42,059 bases of DNA from Actinomycetota bacterium (GTDB taxonomy: Bacteria > Actinomycetota > Actinomycetes > Nanopelagicales > Nanopelagicaceae). Shown here one piece after another: positions 24,587 through 32,868 of this stretch. The position numbers and the translations under genes were made by a program. Where the stretch lies: positions 1 to 42,059 of the forward strand of contig CANLEG010000005.1 of the NCBI GenBank assembly GCA_947489605.1. Direction: 5' to 3'. Positions within the stretch are counted from its first letter, which is position 1, and every line of letters starts with the position of its first letter. The notes under the pieces were generated by a model. That model ran no database searches. It was not told the origin of the DNA and saw nothing but the letters and a program-made list of their open reading frames with translations.

Positions 24587-26182
24587 TTGCGCGAACTCTG
24601 TCTTAATTTTTGCAACTAAGGCATCGGCAGAATCAGATTCACCAACTACCTCGATATATGTTTTCAATTTAGGTTCTGTGCCACTTGGTCTGATAATCAC
24701 TCGCACGCTTTCCCCGCAACGTATTCGCAGGCCCTGTGTGGGCAGTAAACTTTTGCTTAGGTCTTCGAATTCAGTAACCTTTAAGCCGGCAAAATCAGCA
24801 GGTGGGTTAAGAGTTAAAGCTGAAAGAATTTTCCCAATGACTGAAATTTCACTAACACGAATCGAAAGTTGTTCGCTGCGGTGGTAACCAATTTCAGCCC
24901 AGATTTCTTCTAAGTAGCTAAAAATATTAGATCCCCGGGATAACAATTCAGAATTTATCTGTGCAATTTTTAGAGCCGCGGAAATTCCATCCTTGTCGTT
25001 CACGCTCAAAGGATCGACGCAATAACCAATTGCTTCCTCGTAGCCAAAAACCAGGTTCTCTATTTTTGAAAGCCACTTAAACCCAGTGAGAGTTTCAGCG
25101 AAATTTGCACCTGCATTAGTTGCTATTTTCTTTAGTGCACTTGAAGAGACGATTGTTGTCGCAAAGGTTTGTTCCTTAACGTTTTGATTTTTAGAAATGT
25201 AATGGCCGAGCAGGGTTCCAAATTCGTCACCGCGCAGCATGCGCCAGTTCCCAGCAGAATCCTTGGCGGCAATTGCGCAACGATCGGCATCTGGATCATT
25301 AGCGATAACTAAATCCGCGTTCTCTTTGGTCGCAAGTTTTATAGCTAAATCAATAGCGCCAGGCTCTTCCGGGTTCGGGAAAGCGACTGTAGGGAAATCT
25401 GGATTTGGTTCAGATTGTTCGGTCACCAATATCGGAGTTGTAAATTTCGCTCTATCAAAAACCGAGACAAGTGTTTTCGTTCCAACACCGTGCATAGCGG
25501 TATAAATAATCTTCTGCGGAATAACTTCGCGAAGATTGCCGGCGCAGCTAGCAACATATTTATTTACTATTTCCTCGCCGATAACTTCCAAAGTTTTACC
25601 TCTCGGACTAGGAAGTGTCACTGAACTAATTCGCTTAGAAATATCCGCATCAACAGGCGCGATGATTTGGCTTCCACGGTAGTGGACGCCGTCAATATTG
25701 CCACCAAGATAAACCTTGTAACCATTATCAATCGCAGGGTTATGGCTAGCGGTAACCATGATTCCGCAATCCATTTTTAATTCATTTACAGCGAAGGCCA
25801 ATACCGGTGTCGGAAGTTCACGGGGGAGTAAATAAACTTCTAAACCAGCACCTGAAAATATTTCTGCACTTTCTTGGGCGAACTCCAAAGAACCATGTCT
25901 GGCATCGCGCCCGATAATTACTTTTGATAAGCCACGTGAGATTAAAAAGGCTGCAATTCCCGCCGCAGTCCGCCCGACAACAGCTCGGTTCATTCCAGAT
26001 GGACCGGGTCGTACTGGTCCTCGTAATCCTGCGGTTCCAAACTCTAGAAAACCATTAAAAGATTTACGTAGCTCTATTTCATTGTTTTCAGTTAACCATT
26101 TACTAAGAAGCGCCGCAGTTACAGGATCTGGGTCGCTTGCAATCCAATCCAAAACTTCAAATCGGAACTGCTCATCAATCAC
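24566..26182 (-). CDS. pmmB: Phospho-sugar mutase (PmmB/phosphopentomutase-like)
   Basis: A 538-residue alpha-D-phosphohexomutase family protein. The phosphoserine loop is VTASHNPAIDNGYKVYLGG, the metal loop DPDADRCAIA, the sugar loop GYEEAIGYCVD and the phosphate loop RPSGTEPKLKTYIE. This longer type resembles human PGM2 and mycobacterial PmmB. Its place beside purine nucleoside phosphorylase, deoA and add suggests conversion of (deoxy)ribose-1-phosphate to the 5-phosphate. Its ATG overlaps the phosphorylase stop by four bases. M. tuberculosis, as I recall, has the same neighbours (Rv3307-Rv3308, Rv3313c-Rv3315c). Confidence 0.85.
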   Translation of the reverse strand: MIDEQFRFEVLDWIASDPDPVTAALLSKWLTENNEIELRKSFNGFLEFGTAGLRGPVRPGPSGMNRAVVGRTAAGIAAFLISRGLSKVIIGRDARHGSLEFAQESAEIFSGAGLEVYLLPRELPTPVLAFAVNELKMDCGIMVTASHNPAIDNGYKVYLGGNIDGVHYRGSQIIAPVDADISKRISSVTLPSPRGKTLEVIGEEIVNKYVASCAGNLREVIPQKIIYTAMHGVGTKTLVSVFDRAKFTTPILVTEQSEPNPDFPTVAFPNPEEPGAIDLAIKLATKENADLVIANDPDADRCAIAAKDSAGNWRMLRGDEFGTLLGHYISKNQNVKEQTFATTIVSSSALKKIATNAGANFAETLTGFKWLSKIENLVFGYEEAIGYCVDPLSVNDKDGISAALKIAQINSELLSRGSNIFSYLEEIWAEIGYHRSEQLSIRVSEISVIGKILSALTLNPPADFAGLKVTEFEDLSKSLLPTQGLRIRCGESVRVIIRPSGTEPKLKTYIEVVGESDSADALVAKIKTEFAQLFASYS

Positions 26183-26997
26183 AGTTGTTTTAAAACCTTT
26201 GCAAGCAATTCGCCCATGCGTCCGGCGGCTGCTTTGCCGGCTTCCATAACTTCGGTGTGACTTAGTTTTTCACCAGTAACTCCTGCTGCTGCATTAGTTA
26301 CAAGAGATATTCCTAGTACTTCTGCGCCAAGGGCATGCGCTGCGATTGCTTCTGGAACCGTGGACATTCCAACTAAATCGGCTCCGACAGTTCGCAACAT
26401 ATTAATTTCAGCAGGTGTTTCATATGCGGGACCGCGCCAGTGAACATATACACCTTCGGCTAACGAAGGATCCTCACGTTTTATAAGTTCGCGTATTCGC
26501 TTGCTATAAAGATCTGTTAAATCAACAAAGTCGGCACCGATTAACGGGCTGGTTGCGGTCATTGAAATATGGTCCCGAATTAAAACAGGTTGGCCAACTT
26601 TATAATCACGATTTATTCCACCGCAGGCATTTGTTAGAACGATAACTTTGCAACCTGCTTTAACTGCTGTGCGAGCCCCATGAACAACAGGTTCTAAGCC
26701 TTTGCCTTCATACAAATGAGTTCGGCCTAGGAAAACAAGTGCTTGAATTTTTCCATTTGCGCCATCAATTTCATATGAACGTATCAATCCACCATGACCA
26801 ACAACCGTTGGCGCTGGAAATCCTGGGACATCTGTAACTGGAAATTCATGAGTTGGTTTTCCAAGCGCATCGGTTGCAGGCATCCAGCCAGAACCCATAA
26901 CAAGAGCAACGTCATGCTTTGGCTTGCCGGTTATTTCTGCAATTTTTGCAGCCGCTAAAACCGCGGTGCCAAGTGGATCCGAATACAAATCGCTCAT
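26179..26997 (-). CDS. deoD: Purine nucleoside phosphorylase
   Basis: A 272-residue trimeric-type purine nucleoside phosphorylase (PunA/PNP class II). Seen are VMGSGWMPA, VFLGRTHLYEGKG, LTNACGGINRDYKVGQPVLIRDHIS, WRGPAYETPAEINMLRTVGADLVGMSTVPE and LVTNAAAG, covering the phosphate and base pockets. It cleaves inosine, guanosine and deoxy forms to base plus ribose-1-phosphate. Mycobacterial orthologues are called deoD or punA. It begins the minus-strand pair with pmmB and has TAGGTT six bases before its ATG. Confidence 0.95.
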   Translation of the reverse strand: MSDLYSDPLGTAVLAAAKIAEITGKPKHDVALVMGSGWMPATDALGKPTHEFPVTDVPGFPAPTVVGHGGLIRSYEIDGANGKIQALVFLGRTHLYEGKGLEPVVHGARTAVKAGCKVIVLTNACGGINRDYKVGQPVLIRDHISMTATSPLIGADFVDLTDLYSKRIRELIKREDPSLAEGVYVHWRGPAYETPAEINMLRTVGADLVGMSTVPEAIAAHALGAEVLGISLVTNAAAGVTGEKLSHTEVMEAGKAAAGRMGELLAKVLKQL

Positions 26998-27003
26998 GGA
27001 TGA

Positions 27004-27009
27004 AACCTA
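27004..27009 (-). promoter_or_regulatory. Putative leaderless -10 element of deoD-pmmB
   Basis: On the minus strand TAGGTT, six bases (TCATCC), then the ATG at 26997. It overlaps the last codons of tdk. Confidence 0.45.
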
Positions 27010-27621
27010 CCCGTTTTTGTCGTGATCTTTAGAACTCATGTTTGCCATATGGTGCTTGCGACAGAGAACTTCGTATACAACTTCTGCATCTGGCGAAGTA
27101 TCACCCGGAACTAGCTGGTCACCTTCGCGTGTCATGTGACCATTAATGATTCGAGCATTATGCGTGGCGCGAAGTCCGCACCAACAGAGTGCTTCAACTT
27201 GTAGTGGATTTACTCGATCTGCTAATTCAATGAGTCGCATAGAACCTGGGAAGAGTGATGTCCTAAAGTCACTAAGAATTCCAAAAGCAAAGACATCCAC
27301 ATTCAAGATATCTACAATTCGAGCAAGCTGGTCTATCTGTTCACTTTCATAAAACTGGGCCTCATCAAATATTAAATAATCCAATTTTCCATTCTTAGCT
27401 TGGTGAGATTCAACAAAGGTGAAAATATCCATTTCACTTCCAACTTCGATTGCCGGGCTTTGTAGTCCAAGTCTTGAGGAAATAATTCCAGTTCCGGCCC
27501 GATCTCGATTCGTGAATACAAGGCCATGACGTCCGCGACTTTCGTAGTTATGGGCGGTCTGAAGTGCCAGCGTTGATTTTCCACTGTCCATCGTGCCGCA
27601 GTAATAAATTAGTTGAGCCAT
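27007..27621 (-). CDS. tdk: Thymidine kinase (type II)
   Basis: A 204-residue enzyme phosphorylating thymidine and deoxyuridine with ATP. P-loop GTMDSGKST (residues 9-17), Walker B YLIFDEAQFY, and a zinc-binding part with ALCWCGLRATHNARI and LCRKHH. With deoA in the same region the cell can either salvage thymidine or degrade it. It has no clear Shine-Dalgarno sequence. A TATGAC hexamer 11 bases upstream would give a nearly leaderless mRNA. Confidence 0.94.
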   Translation of the reverse strand: MAQLIYYCGTMDSGKSTLALQTAHNYESRGRHGLVFTNRDRAGTGIISSRLGLQSPAIEVGSEMDIFTFVESHQAKNGKLDYLIFDEAQFYESEQIDQLARIVDILNVDVFAFGILSDFRTSLFPGSMRLIELADRVNPLQVEALCWCGLRATHNARIINGHMTREGDQLVPGDTSPDAEVVYEVLCRKHHMANMSSKDHDKNG

Positions 27622-27670
27622 GGCGGCAGTTTGTCATAGTTAACGCTGAAAGATTGGCATGGCACGAGAT

Positions 27671-29014
27671 TTATTCGCCGGTGTAATACTTTTCAATTTG
27701 CGTTAAGGATTTATCAAGGATTTCTAGACCGAGCTTGGCATCTTCTCTAGAGATATTGCATGGCGGGCACAAATGGATTCGATTGAAGTTTGTAAATGGC
27801 ATCATGCCATTTGCCTTACAAGCTGCAACAAGTTCATTCATGGCTGGACTAGAACCACCGTATGGTGCGAGCGGCTCATGAGTTTTTCGATCACTCACTA
27901 AATCAACACCCCAGAAAACACCAGCACCACGGATATCACCAATGACTTTATGCTTTTTGGCTAACTCGATAAGTCCGGGTCCAAGTATCTCAGCACCGAT
28001 TGCAGTCGCATTTTCTAGCATCTTCTCTTCTTTCATCACATCAATTGTTGCAACGGCAGTAGCTGCTGCAAGTGGATGGCCCATATAGGTAAGTCCACCT
28101 GGGAAAACTTGCTCATCAAATGTCTTTGAAATTTCTTTACTTATTACTACGCCACCAAGTGGCACATAACCGGAGGTAACACCCTTGGCGAATGTGATTA
28201 AGTCAGGGACAACTTTCGAAGATTGGAATGCGAACCATTTTCCAGTTCGGCCGAAGCCAGCCATAACTTCATCAGCAATCCACATAATTTTATATTTGTC
28301 GCAAAGCGCGCGAACACCTTCAAGATAGCCAGCAGGTGGCACAAGAACGCCAGCTGTTCCGGGAACAGACTCCAACAAAATTGCTCCGATAGTATTCGGG
28401 CCCTCAAAAATAATTGTTTGTTCTAAATGTTGCAGCGCACGTTCACATTCTTGCGCCTCAGACGTTGCCCAGAAGGCAGAACGATAAAGATATGGTCCCC
28501 AGAAATGCACATGACCGAATGCAAATTCATTTGGGAATCGACGTGGATCTCCCGTTGCATTTATCGCAGATCCAGTGTTGCCGTGATACGAACGATAAGT
28601 TGAGAGAACTTTGTGTTTTCTGGTGTGAATTCGCACCATTCGAATTGCATTTTCGATTGCATCGGCCCCACCGTTTGTGAAGAAAACCTTGGCAAAATTG
28701 GTTCCAGCAAGTTCAACAACTCGCTCTGCAGCTTGGTTTCGGATATCACTTGCATGTTGCGGCGCGAGAGCGGTCAATGTTGCGGCCTGCTCCTGAATTG
28801 CAGCAACTACTTTCGGATGTTGGTGACCAATATTTGTGAATACTAATTGCGAAGAGAAATCTAAATACTCCTTGCCATCGTGATCCCAAAAACGTGAACC
28901 AGAACTCTTTGCAACGGGGATTGGAGAAATGGCGCCTTGCGCTGACCAAGAGTGAAAAACAAAATCATGGTCTGCTGCGCTTACCTCAGCGTTGCTCTTT
29001 GAATCTGTGCTCAC
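27671..29014 (-). CDS. Class III (omega) aminotransferase, beta-amino acid/taurine type
   Basis: A 447-residue PLP enzyme. IADEVMAGFGRTGKWFAF holds the cofactor Asp, and TFAKGVTSGYVPLGGVV the Schiff-base lysine (AKG). GLTYMGHPLAAATA and the end segment FNRIHLCPPCNIS fit the group annotated as beta-alanine-, taurine- or GABA-pyruvate/oxoglutarate transaminases. It is divergent from mmsA, suggesting it makes malonate semialdehyde from beta-alanine, or methylmalonate semialdehyde from 3-aminoisobutyrate (thymine breakdown), for MmsA. The GTG start is supported by MSTDSKSN and the family length. Confidence 0.85.
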   Translation of the reverse strand: MSTDSKSNAEVSAADHDFVFHSWSAQGAISPIPVAKSSGSRFWDHDGKEYLDFSSQLVFTNIGHQHPKVVAAIQEQAATLTALAPQHASDIRNQAAERVVELAGTNFAKVFFTNGGADAIENAIRMVRIHTRKHKVLSTYRSYHGNTGSAINATGDPRRFPNEFAFGHVHFWGPYLYRSAFWATSEAQECERALQHLEQTIIFEGPNTIGAILLESVPGTAGVLVPPAGYLEGVRALCDKYKIMWIADEVMAGFGRTGKWFAFQSSKVVPDLITFAKGVTSGYVPLGGVVISKEISKTFDEQVFPGGLTYMGHPLAAATAVATIDVMKEEKMLENATAIGAEILGPGLIELAKKHKVIGDIRGAGVFWGVDLVSDRKTHEPLAPYGGSSPAMNELVAACKANGMMPFTNFNRIHLCPPCNISREDAKLGLEILDKSLTQIEKYYTGE

Positions 29015-29030
29015 CGTGTGCCCCTAGCAT

Positions 29031-29118
29031 TTGGACGAGTTGGACGAGTTGGACATAAATTGCGCCATGTCCGTCGTTGTTGATTGGCGTCATCATATTC
29101 CTCTGGCGTAGATTGGCG
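29031..29118. repeat. Repeats in the aminotransferase-mmsA divergent promoter region
   Basis: TTGGACGAG occurs twice in tandem (29031-29039, 29040-29048) and continues as TTGGAC (29049-29054). GGACAT (29051-29056) forms an inverted repeat with ATGTCC (29067-29072) across 10 bases. GATTGGCG is repeated at 29082-29089 and 29111-29118, the second copy overlapping the mmsA -10. Such an array between divergent catabolic genes may be an operator; no regulator gene adjoins it. Confidence 0.55.
29109..29114 (+). promoter_or_regulatory. Putative leaderless -10 element of mmsA
   Basis: TAGATT, six bases (GGCGCT), then the ATG at 29121. Confidence 0.5.
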
Positions 29119-29120
29119 CT

Positions 29121-30614
29121 ATGACACAGACAAAAACCATTACACATTGGATAAACGGCGCATTAGATACTGGGAAAACTGAACGCACTAGCGAGGTTTT
29201 CAATCCAGCGACCGGACAAGTTTCAGCAAACGTGGCTCTTGCTAATGTAGCGACAGTTGATAAGGCAGTAAATGTGGCCACCGAAGCATTCAATTCATGG
29301 CGCCACAGTTCGCTGACAAAGCGCACTCAAGTTTTATTCGCATTTCGCGAATTAGTTTTACAGAACAAAGAGAAGATTGCGGCACTAATTACTGCGGAAC
29401 ACGGAAAAGTATTAAGTGATGCATCTGGTGAAGTTACTCGTGGCCTTGAAGTTGTTGAATTTGCATGCGGTATTCCGCATCTACTAAAAGGCGGCTTCTC
29501 TGAAGAAGTTTCAACTGGAGTAGATGTTTATTCAATCCGCCAGCCACTTGGCCCGGTTGCAATTATTTCGCCATTCAACTTTCCAGCGATGGTTCCGATG
29601 TGGTTCTTCCCAGTCGCAATAGCCTGCGGAAACACCGTTGTACTAAAACCTTCTGAAAAAGATCCAAGTGCAGCGATGTTCCTTGCTCAGCTTTGGAAAG
29701 ATGCCGGATTGCCTGATGGCGTATTCAATGTTGTTCACGGCGATAAAGAATCGGTTGATGCTCTTTTAGCCCATCCAGGAATTAAGTCAGTCTCATTTGT
29801 GGGCTCGACACCAATTGCAAAATATGTTTACGAAACTGGAACCAAGCACGGCAAGCGCGTTCAAGCACTTGGTGGTGCGAAGAACCATATGGTCGTTCTA
29901 CCTGATGCCGATCTAGAACTTGCAGCAGATGCAGCAATCAATGCTGGCTTCGGTTCAGCAGGAGAGCGTTGCATGGCAATTTCTGCAATCGTTGCAGTGG
30001 AACCAATCGCTAGCGCTTTAGTTGCAAGAATTAAATCTCGAATGGCGAATATTAAAACTGGCGACGGTGCCCAAGGTTCCGACATGGGCCCACTAGTTAC
30101 AAAAGTTCACCGCGACAAAGTTGCGTCATATATCGATGCTGGCGAAAAAGCAGGTGCCACGCTTGTTGAAGATGGTCGCAAGGTAAAGGTGGATGGCGAA
30201 GGCTTCTTCCTTGGACCAACACTTTTCGACAATGTAACACCTGAGATGAGCATCTATAAGGAAGAAATTTTCGGACCTGTTCTAAGCATTCTTCGTGTGA
30301 ACACTTATGATGAAGCATTAACCCTTGTAAATAGCCATCCATATGGAAACGGAACTGCAATATTTACCAATGATGGTGGCGCAGCTCGCCGGTTCCAGAA
30401 TGAAGTTGAAGTTGGAATGGTTGGAATAAATGTTCCAATCCCAGTTCCAATGGCCTACTTCTCATTCGGTGGTTGGAAGAATTCACTATTTGGTGACACA
30501 CATGCACACGGAACCGAAGGTGTTCACTTCTTTACTCGCGGCAAAGTTGTTACAAGCCGTTGGTTAGATCCAAGCCATGGCGGAATCAACTTAGGCTTCC
30601 CACAGAACAGCTAA
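29121..30614 (+). CDS. mmsA: CoA-acylating methylmalonate-semialdehyde dehydrogenase
   Basis: A 497-residue aldehyde dehydrogenase-fold enzyme converting malonate or methylmalonate semialdehyde with CoA and NAD to acetyl- or propionyl-CoA. Seen are ISPFNFPAMVPMWFFPVAIA, CGNTVVLKPSEKDP, FVGSTPIAKYVY, and the nucleophile in GSAGERCMAISA, the MmsA type of active site. The C-terminal SFGGWKNSLFGD is typical. It lies opposite the class III aminotransferase, with which it probably forms a two-step pathway. Confidence 0.95.
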   Translation: MTQTKTITHWINGALDTGKTERTSEVFNPATGQVSANVALANVATVDKAVNVATEAFNSWRHSSLTKRTQVLFAFRELVLQNKEKIAALITAEHGKVLSDASGEVTRGLEVVEFACGIPHLLKGGFSEEVSTGVDVYSIRQPLGPVAIISPFNFPAMVPMWFFPVAIACGNTVVLKPSEKDPSAAMFLAQLWKDAGLPDGVFNVVHGDKESVDALLAHPGIKSVSFVGSTPIAKYVYETGTKHGKRVQALGGAKNHMVVLPDADLELAADAAINAGFGSAGERCMAISAIVAVEPIASALVARIKSRMANIKTGDGAQGSDMGPLVTKVHRDKVASYIDAGEKAGATLVEDGRKVKVDGEGFFLGPTLFDNVTPEMSIYKEEIFGPVLSILRVNTYDEALTLVNSHPYGNGTAIFTNDGGAARRFQNEVEVGMVGINVPIPVPMAYFSFGGWKNSLFGDTHAHGTEGVHFFTRGKVVTSRWLDPSHGGINLGFPQNS

Positions 30615-30620
30615 TTTTAA

Positions 30621-31172
30621 ATGGAGTTAATTCGGCTTGAAGAAGGACATCTTCCGGAATTTTTATCTGCAATTAAATTGGTTATGAAAGACCAAGATTT
30701 GATACACATGGATTTAGATAAACTTCACGCAGAAGCTGTTGCTGATCCCACACGTTTCATTCGCGAACAAGATGATCCGCAGGGCTTAGGCGCGGATATC
30801 GAAATGCCGGATGGGACATTTGTTAAGCGTTTGCCAAGCATTGTCAGACACATGTGGGACGGCGAAATTTGTGGCCGCATTGGATTTCGCTGGAGCCCTG
30901 GAACAAATGATTTACCGCCAACTTGTCTAGGACATATCGGTTATTGGATTTTGCCCCACAAAAGAGGAAAGGGCTACGCCACTAAAGCCTTGGGTTTGAT
31001 GCTTGATGAAGCGCGATTACAAAAACTTGATTACGTAGAACTAACTACAGATCCAGATAACTTTGCCTCACAAGCAGTCATTAAAGCTAACGGGGGAGTA
31101 TTTGTAGAACAGAAACCAATTCCACCTCAGCATGGCACTGGAGATTTAACTTATTGGAGAATCAAGCTCTAA
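30621..31172 (+). CDS. GNAT-family N-acetyltransferase
   Basis: A 183-residue GNAT domain. The acetyl-CoA loop is visible in GYWILPHKRGKGYATKALGLML (motif A) and the C-terminal ELTTDPDNFASQAVIKANGG (motif B). The acceptor is unknown; the conserved segment GRIGFRW followed by GHIGYWI resembles uncharacterised Rim-like acetyltransferases. It starts six bases after the mmsA stop, so it is probably in that operon. The stop abuts that of the convergent LysE gene with no base between. Confidence 0.85.
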   Translation: MELIRLEEGHLPEFLSAIKLVMKDQDLIHMDLDKLHAEAVADPTRFIREQDDPQGLGADIEMPDGTFVKRLPSIVRHMWDGEICGRIGFRWSPGTNDLPPTCLGHIGYWILPHKRGKGYATKALGLMLDEARLQKLDYVELTTDPDNFASQAVIKANGGVFVEQKPIPPQHGTGDLTYWRIKL

Positions 31173-31775
31173 CTAAAAATTGTAAAAGGCCAAGAACGCT
31201 GCTATTGAAACCATGACTAGAGCGATTATTGAATCAAGAATTTTCCAAAAAATTGGCTGTGACATAAACCTTGAAGCTGACTTGGCGCCGAAACCGATTG
31301 CCGTAAACCAGATGAAACTTGCAAGCATTGCCCCAATAACAAAGAACCATTTATCTGTTCCGAATTGGTTAGAAATACTCCCCAGCAGAATTACAGTGTC
31401 TAGATAAACATGCGGATTTAAGAAGGTCAGCGCTAAGACTGTAAGAATTACGCTTTTGCGATTGGCGGATGCTTCACCAGCTGAGTTTAAAACTTCTTTC
31501 TTAAATACTGATTTTGCTGATTTAAATGCGAACCACAATAGATAGATGACTCCAAACCATCGAACAAATTCCAGGATATTTTTATTCGATTTAATCAGCG
31601 CGCCAAGACCGCTCGCACCGAGCGCAATAAGAATGGCATCGGAGAATGCGCAGATCAGGACGGTTAGGAGAACGAATTTTTTTGTTAGTCCTTGACGAAT
31701 TACAAAGGCATTCTGCGCCCCAATAGCAATTATCAATGAGAGGCCAGCTAAGAACCCTGGAATGATTGCGAACAC
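31173..31775 (-). CDS. LysE/ArgO-family amino acid exporter
   Basis: A 200-residue membrane protein with six predicted helices. The family start GFLAGLSLIIAIGAQNAFVIRQGL and the NPH motif (LTFLNPHVYLDTVILLG) are clear. LysE/ArgO proteins export basic amino acids. The GTG at 31775 is chosen because TATCCT ends six bases before it and the protein start matches the family. It shares a 48-base divergent region with the next GNAT gene. Confidence 0.92.
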   Translation of the reverse strand: MFAIIPGFLAGLSLIIAIGAQNAFVIRQGLTKKFVLLTVLICAFSDAILIALGASGLGALIKSNKNILEFVRWFGVIYLLWFAFKSAKSVFKKEVLNSAGEASANRKSVILTVLALTFLNPHVYLDTVILLGSISNQFGTDKWFFVIGAMLASFIWFTAIGFGAKSASRFMSQPIFWKILDSIIALVMVSIAAFLAFYNF

Positions 31776-31781
31776 CGATTA

Positions 31782-31787
31782 AGGATA
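31782..31787 (-). promoter_or_regulatory. Putative leaderless -10 element of the LysE gene
   Basis: On the minus strand TATCCT, six bases (TAATCG), then the GTG at 31775. Confidence 0.5.
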
Positions 31788-31811
31788 CTTGGGTATTCCC
31801 AAATCTCCTTC

Positions 31812-31817
31812 TAGTAT
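31812..31817 (+). promoter_or_regulatory. Putative leaderless -10 element of the second GNAT gene
   Basis: TAGTAT, six bases (TGCCAA), then the ATG at 31824. Its -10 is only 24 bases from the oppositely directed LysE -10. Confidence 0.5.
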
Positions 31818-31823
31818 TGCCAA

Positions 31824-32279
31824 ATGTCATCAGTCCGACCATTAATTGCAGACGATAAGAATCAGTGGCTGCCACTTTGGCACGGGTATTTAGTATTTTA
31901 TAAAACGGATTTAAGTGACGAGCAGACTGAATTAACTTGGCAGAGATTGTTAGATACAAAGTACAACCTTCATTGTCTGGTTGTTGAGGTGGATGGAAAA
32001 ATTCAAGGATTAACACACTATTCATTTCAAACTTCTACTTGGGCTTCAAAAAACTATTGTTATCTCGAAGATTTGTTTACGGCACCTGCCTCACGCGGAC
32101 AAGGGCTGGGAAGAGAACTCATAGAAGCCGTGAAAGAAATCGCGGTCAACGAAGGATCTTCGCGGCTTTACTGGAACACAGATGTAACTAATGAGACGGC
32201 TCGAAAGCTCTACGATTCATATTCATTAGAATCAGGAAAAGTGCAATACCGAATCTCCTTGGATCCAAGTGATTATTAA
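31824..32279 (+). CDS. GNAT-family N-acetyltransferase
   Basis: A 151-residue protein. LEDLFTAPASRGQGLGRELIEAV is the acetyl-CoA-binding motif A; YWNTDVTNETARKLYDSYS is the usual C-terminal strand-helix. It resembles small-molecule or amine acetyltransferases of the PA4866/SpeG-like size class, but the substrate cannot be inferred. It is monocistronic and divergent from the LysE exporter. Confidence 0.87.
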   Translation: MSSVRPLIADDKNQWLPLWHGYLVFYKTDLSDEQTELTWQRLLDTKYNLHCLVVEVDGKIQGLTHYSFQTSTWASKNYCYLEDLFTAPASRGQGLGRELIEAVKEIAVNEGSSRLYWNTDVTNETARKLYDSYSLESGKVQYRISLDPSDY

Positions 32280-32370
32280 TTCTAATAATGTGGTCCGAAT
32301 AACAGACTTTCATTAGTTTTGAACTACACATAGCCAGTTTCTGTAGATAAACCCAAATCCGTATTCGACT

Positions 32371-32407
32371 TATAGTTTGGGCAATTAATCAATTACCTAA
32401 ATTGGAG
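32371..32407 (+). promoter_or_regulatory. Candidate -10 and ribosome binding site of the small secreted protein gene
   Basis: TATAGT (32371-32376) would give a leader of about 30 bases, with GGAG (32404-32407) five bases before the ATG at 32413. I see no convincing -35. The rest of the 133-base gap shows nothing else. Confidence 0.35.
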
Positions 32408-32412
32408 TTTGA

Positions 32413-32859
32413 ATGAAGAAACTTGTCGCACTGATTGCAATCTGTGGAATGTTCCTGCCAATGTCTGGAGCAACTGCAGCTACGAAAATTAAAGTAACTC
32501 CACAGTTCAAAGTGTCGAAGAAGAACCCTGTCGTTACGTTCAAGGTTTCTGGATTGCCAAAAGACAATGGAATTTATATTTCTCAGTGCATGGCACCATC
32601 GAAGGATGCGGGCGCTGCTAAGGCATGTAATCCGGCTGAATATTCAAAGTTGTGGATATCTGATGTTCCCGCTGATCAAGCTATGGGAGCCAAATCAAGC
32701 AAATCAAAGCTGACGCTTAAAGTTGATAAGTATTTCAAGGATGGCGATTGTATTCATACAACTTGCGTATTTTTAGTAACCAATGATCACAGTGCCGCAA
32801 CCGATCGCAGTGAAGACCAGGCTATTAAATTCAAATTCGGTGGGATTAATCTTTTCTAG
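32413..32859 (+). CDS. Small secreted protein, possibly neocarzinostatin-like fold
   Basis: 148 residues with a clear signal peptide (MKKLVALIAICGMFLPMSG, cleavage near ATA-AT). The mature part of about 125 residues has TPQFKVSKKNPVVTFKVSGLP, then YISQCMAPS...KACNP and DGDCIHTTCVFLVTND, giving two cysteine pairs and an Ig-like strand pattern. The order and cysteine placement recall the neocarzinostatin/macromomycin apoprotein family of Actinobacteria (PF00960), but this is from memory and weak. The net charge is basic. Function is unknown; it may be a cell-surface or exported binding domain. Confidence 0.7.
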   Translation: MKKLVALIAICGMFLPMSGATAATKIKVTPQFKVSKKNPVVTFKVSGLPKDNGIYISQCMAPSKDAGAAKACNPAEYSKLWISDVPADQAMGAKSSKSKLTLKVDKYFKDGDCIHTTCVFLVTNDHSAATDRSEDQAIKFKFGGINLF

Positions 32860-32868
32860 CACTAGAAA

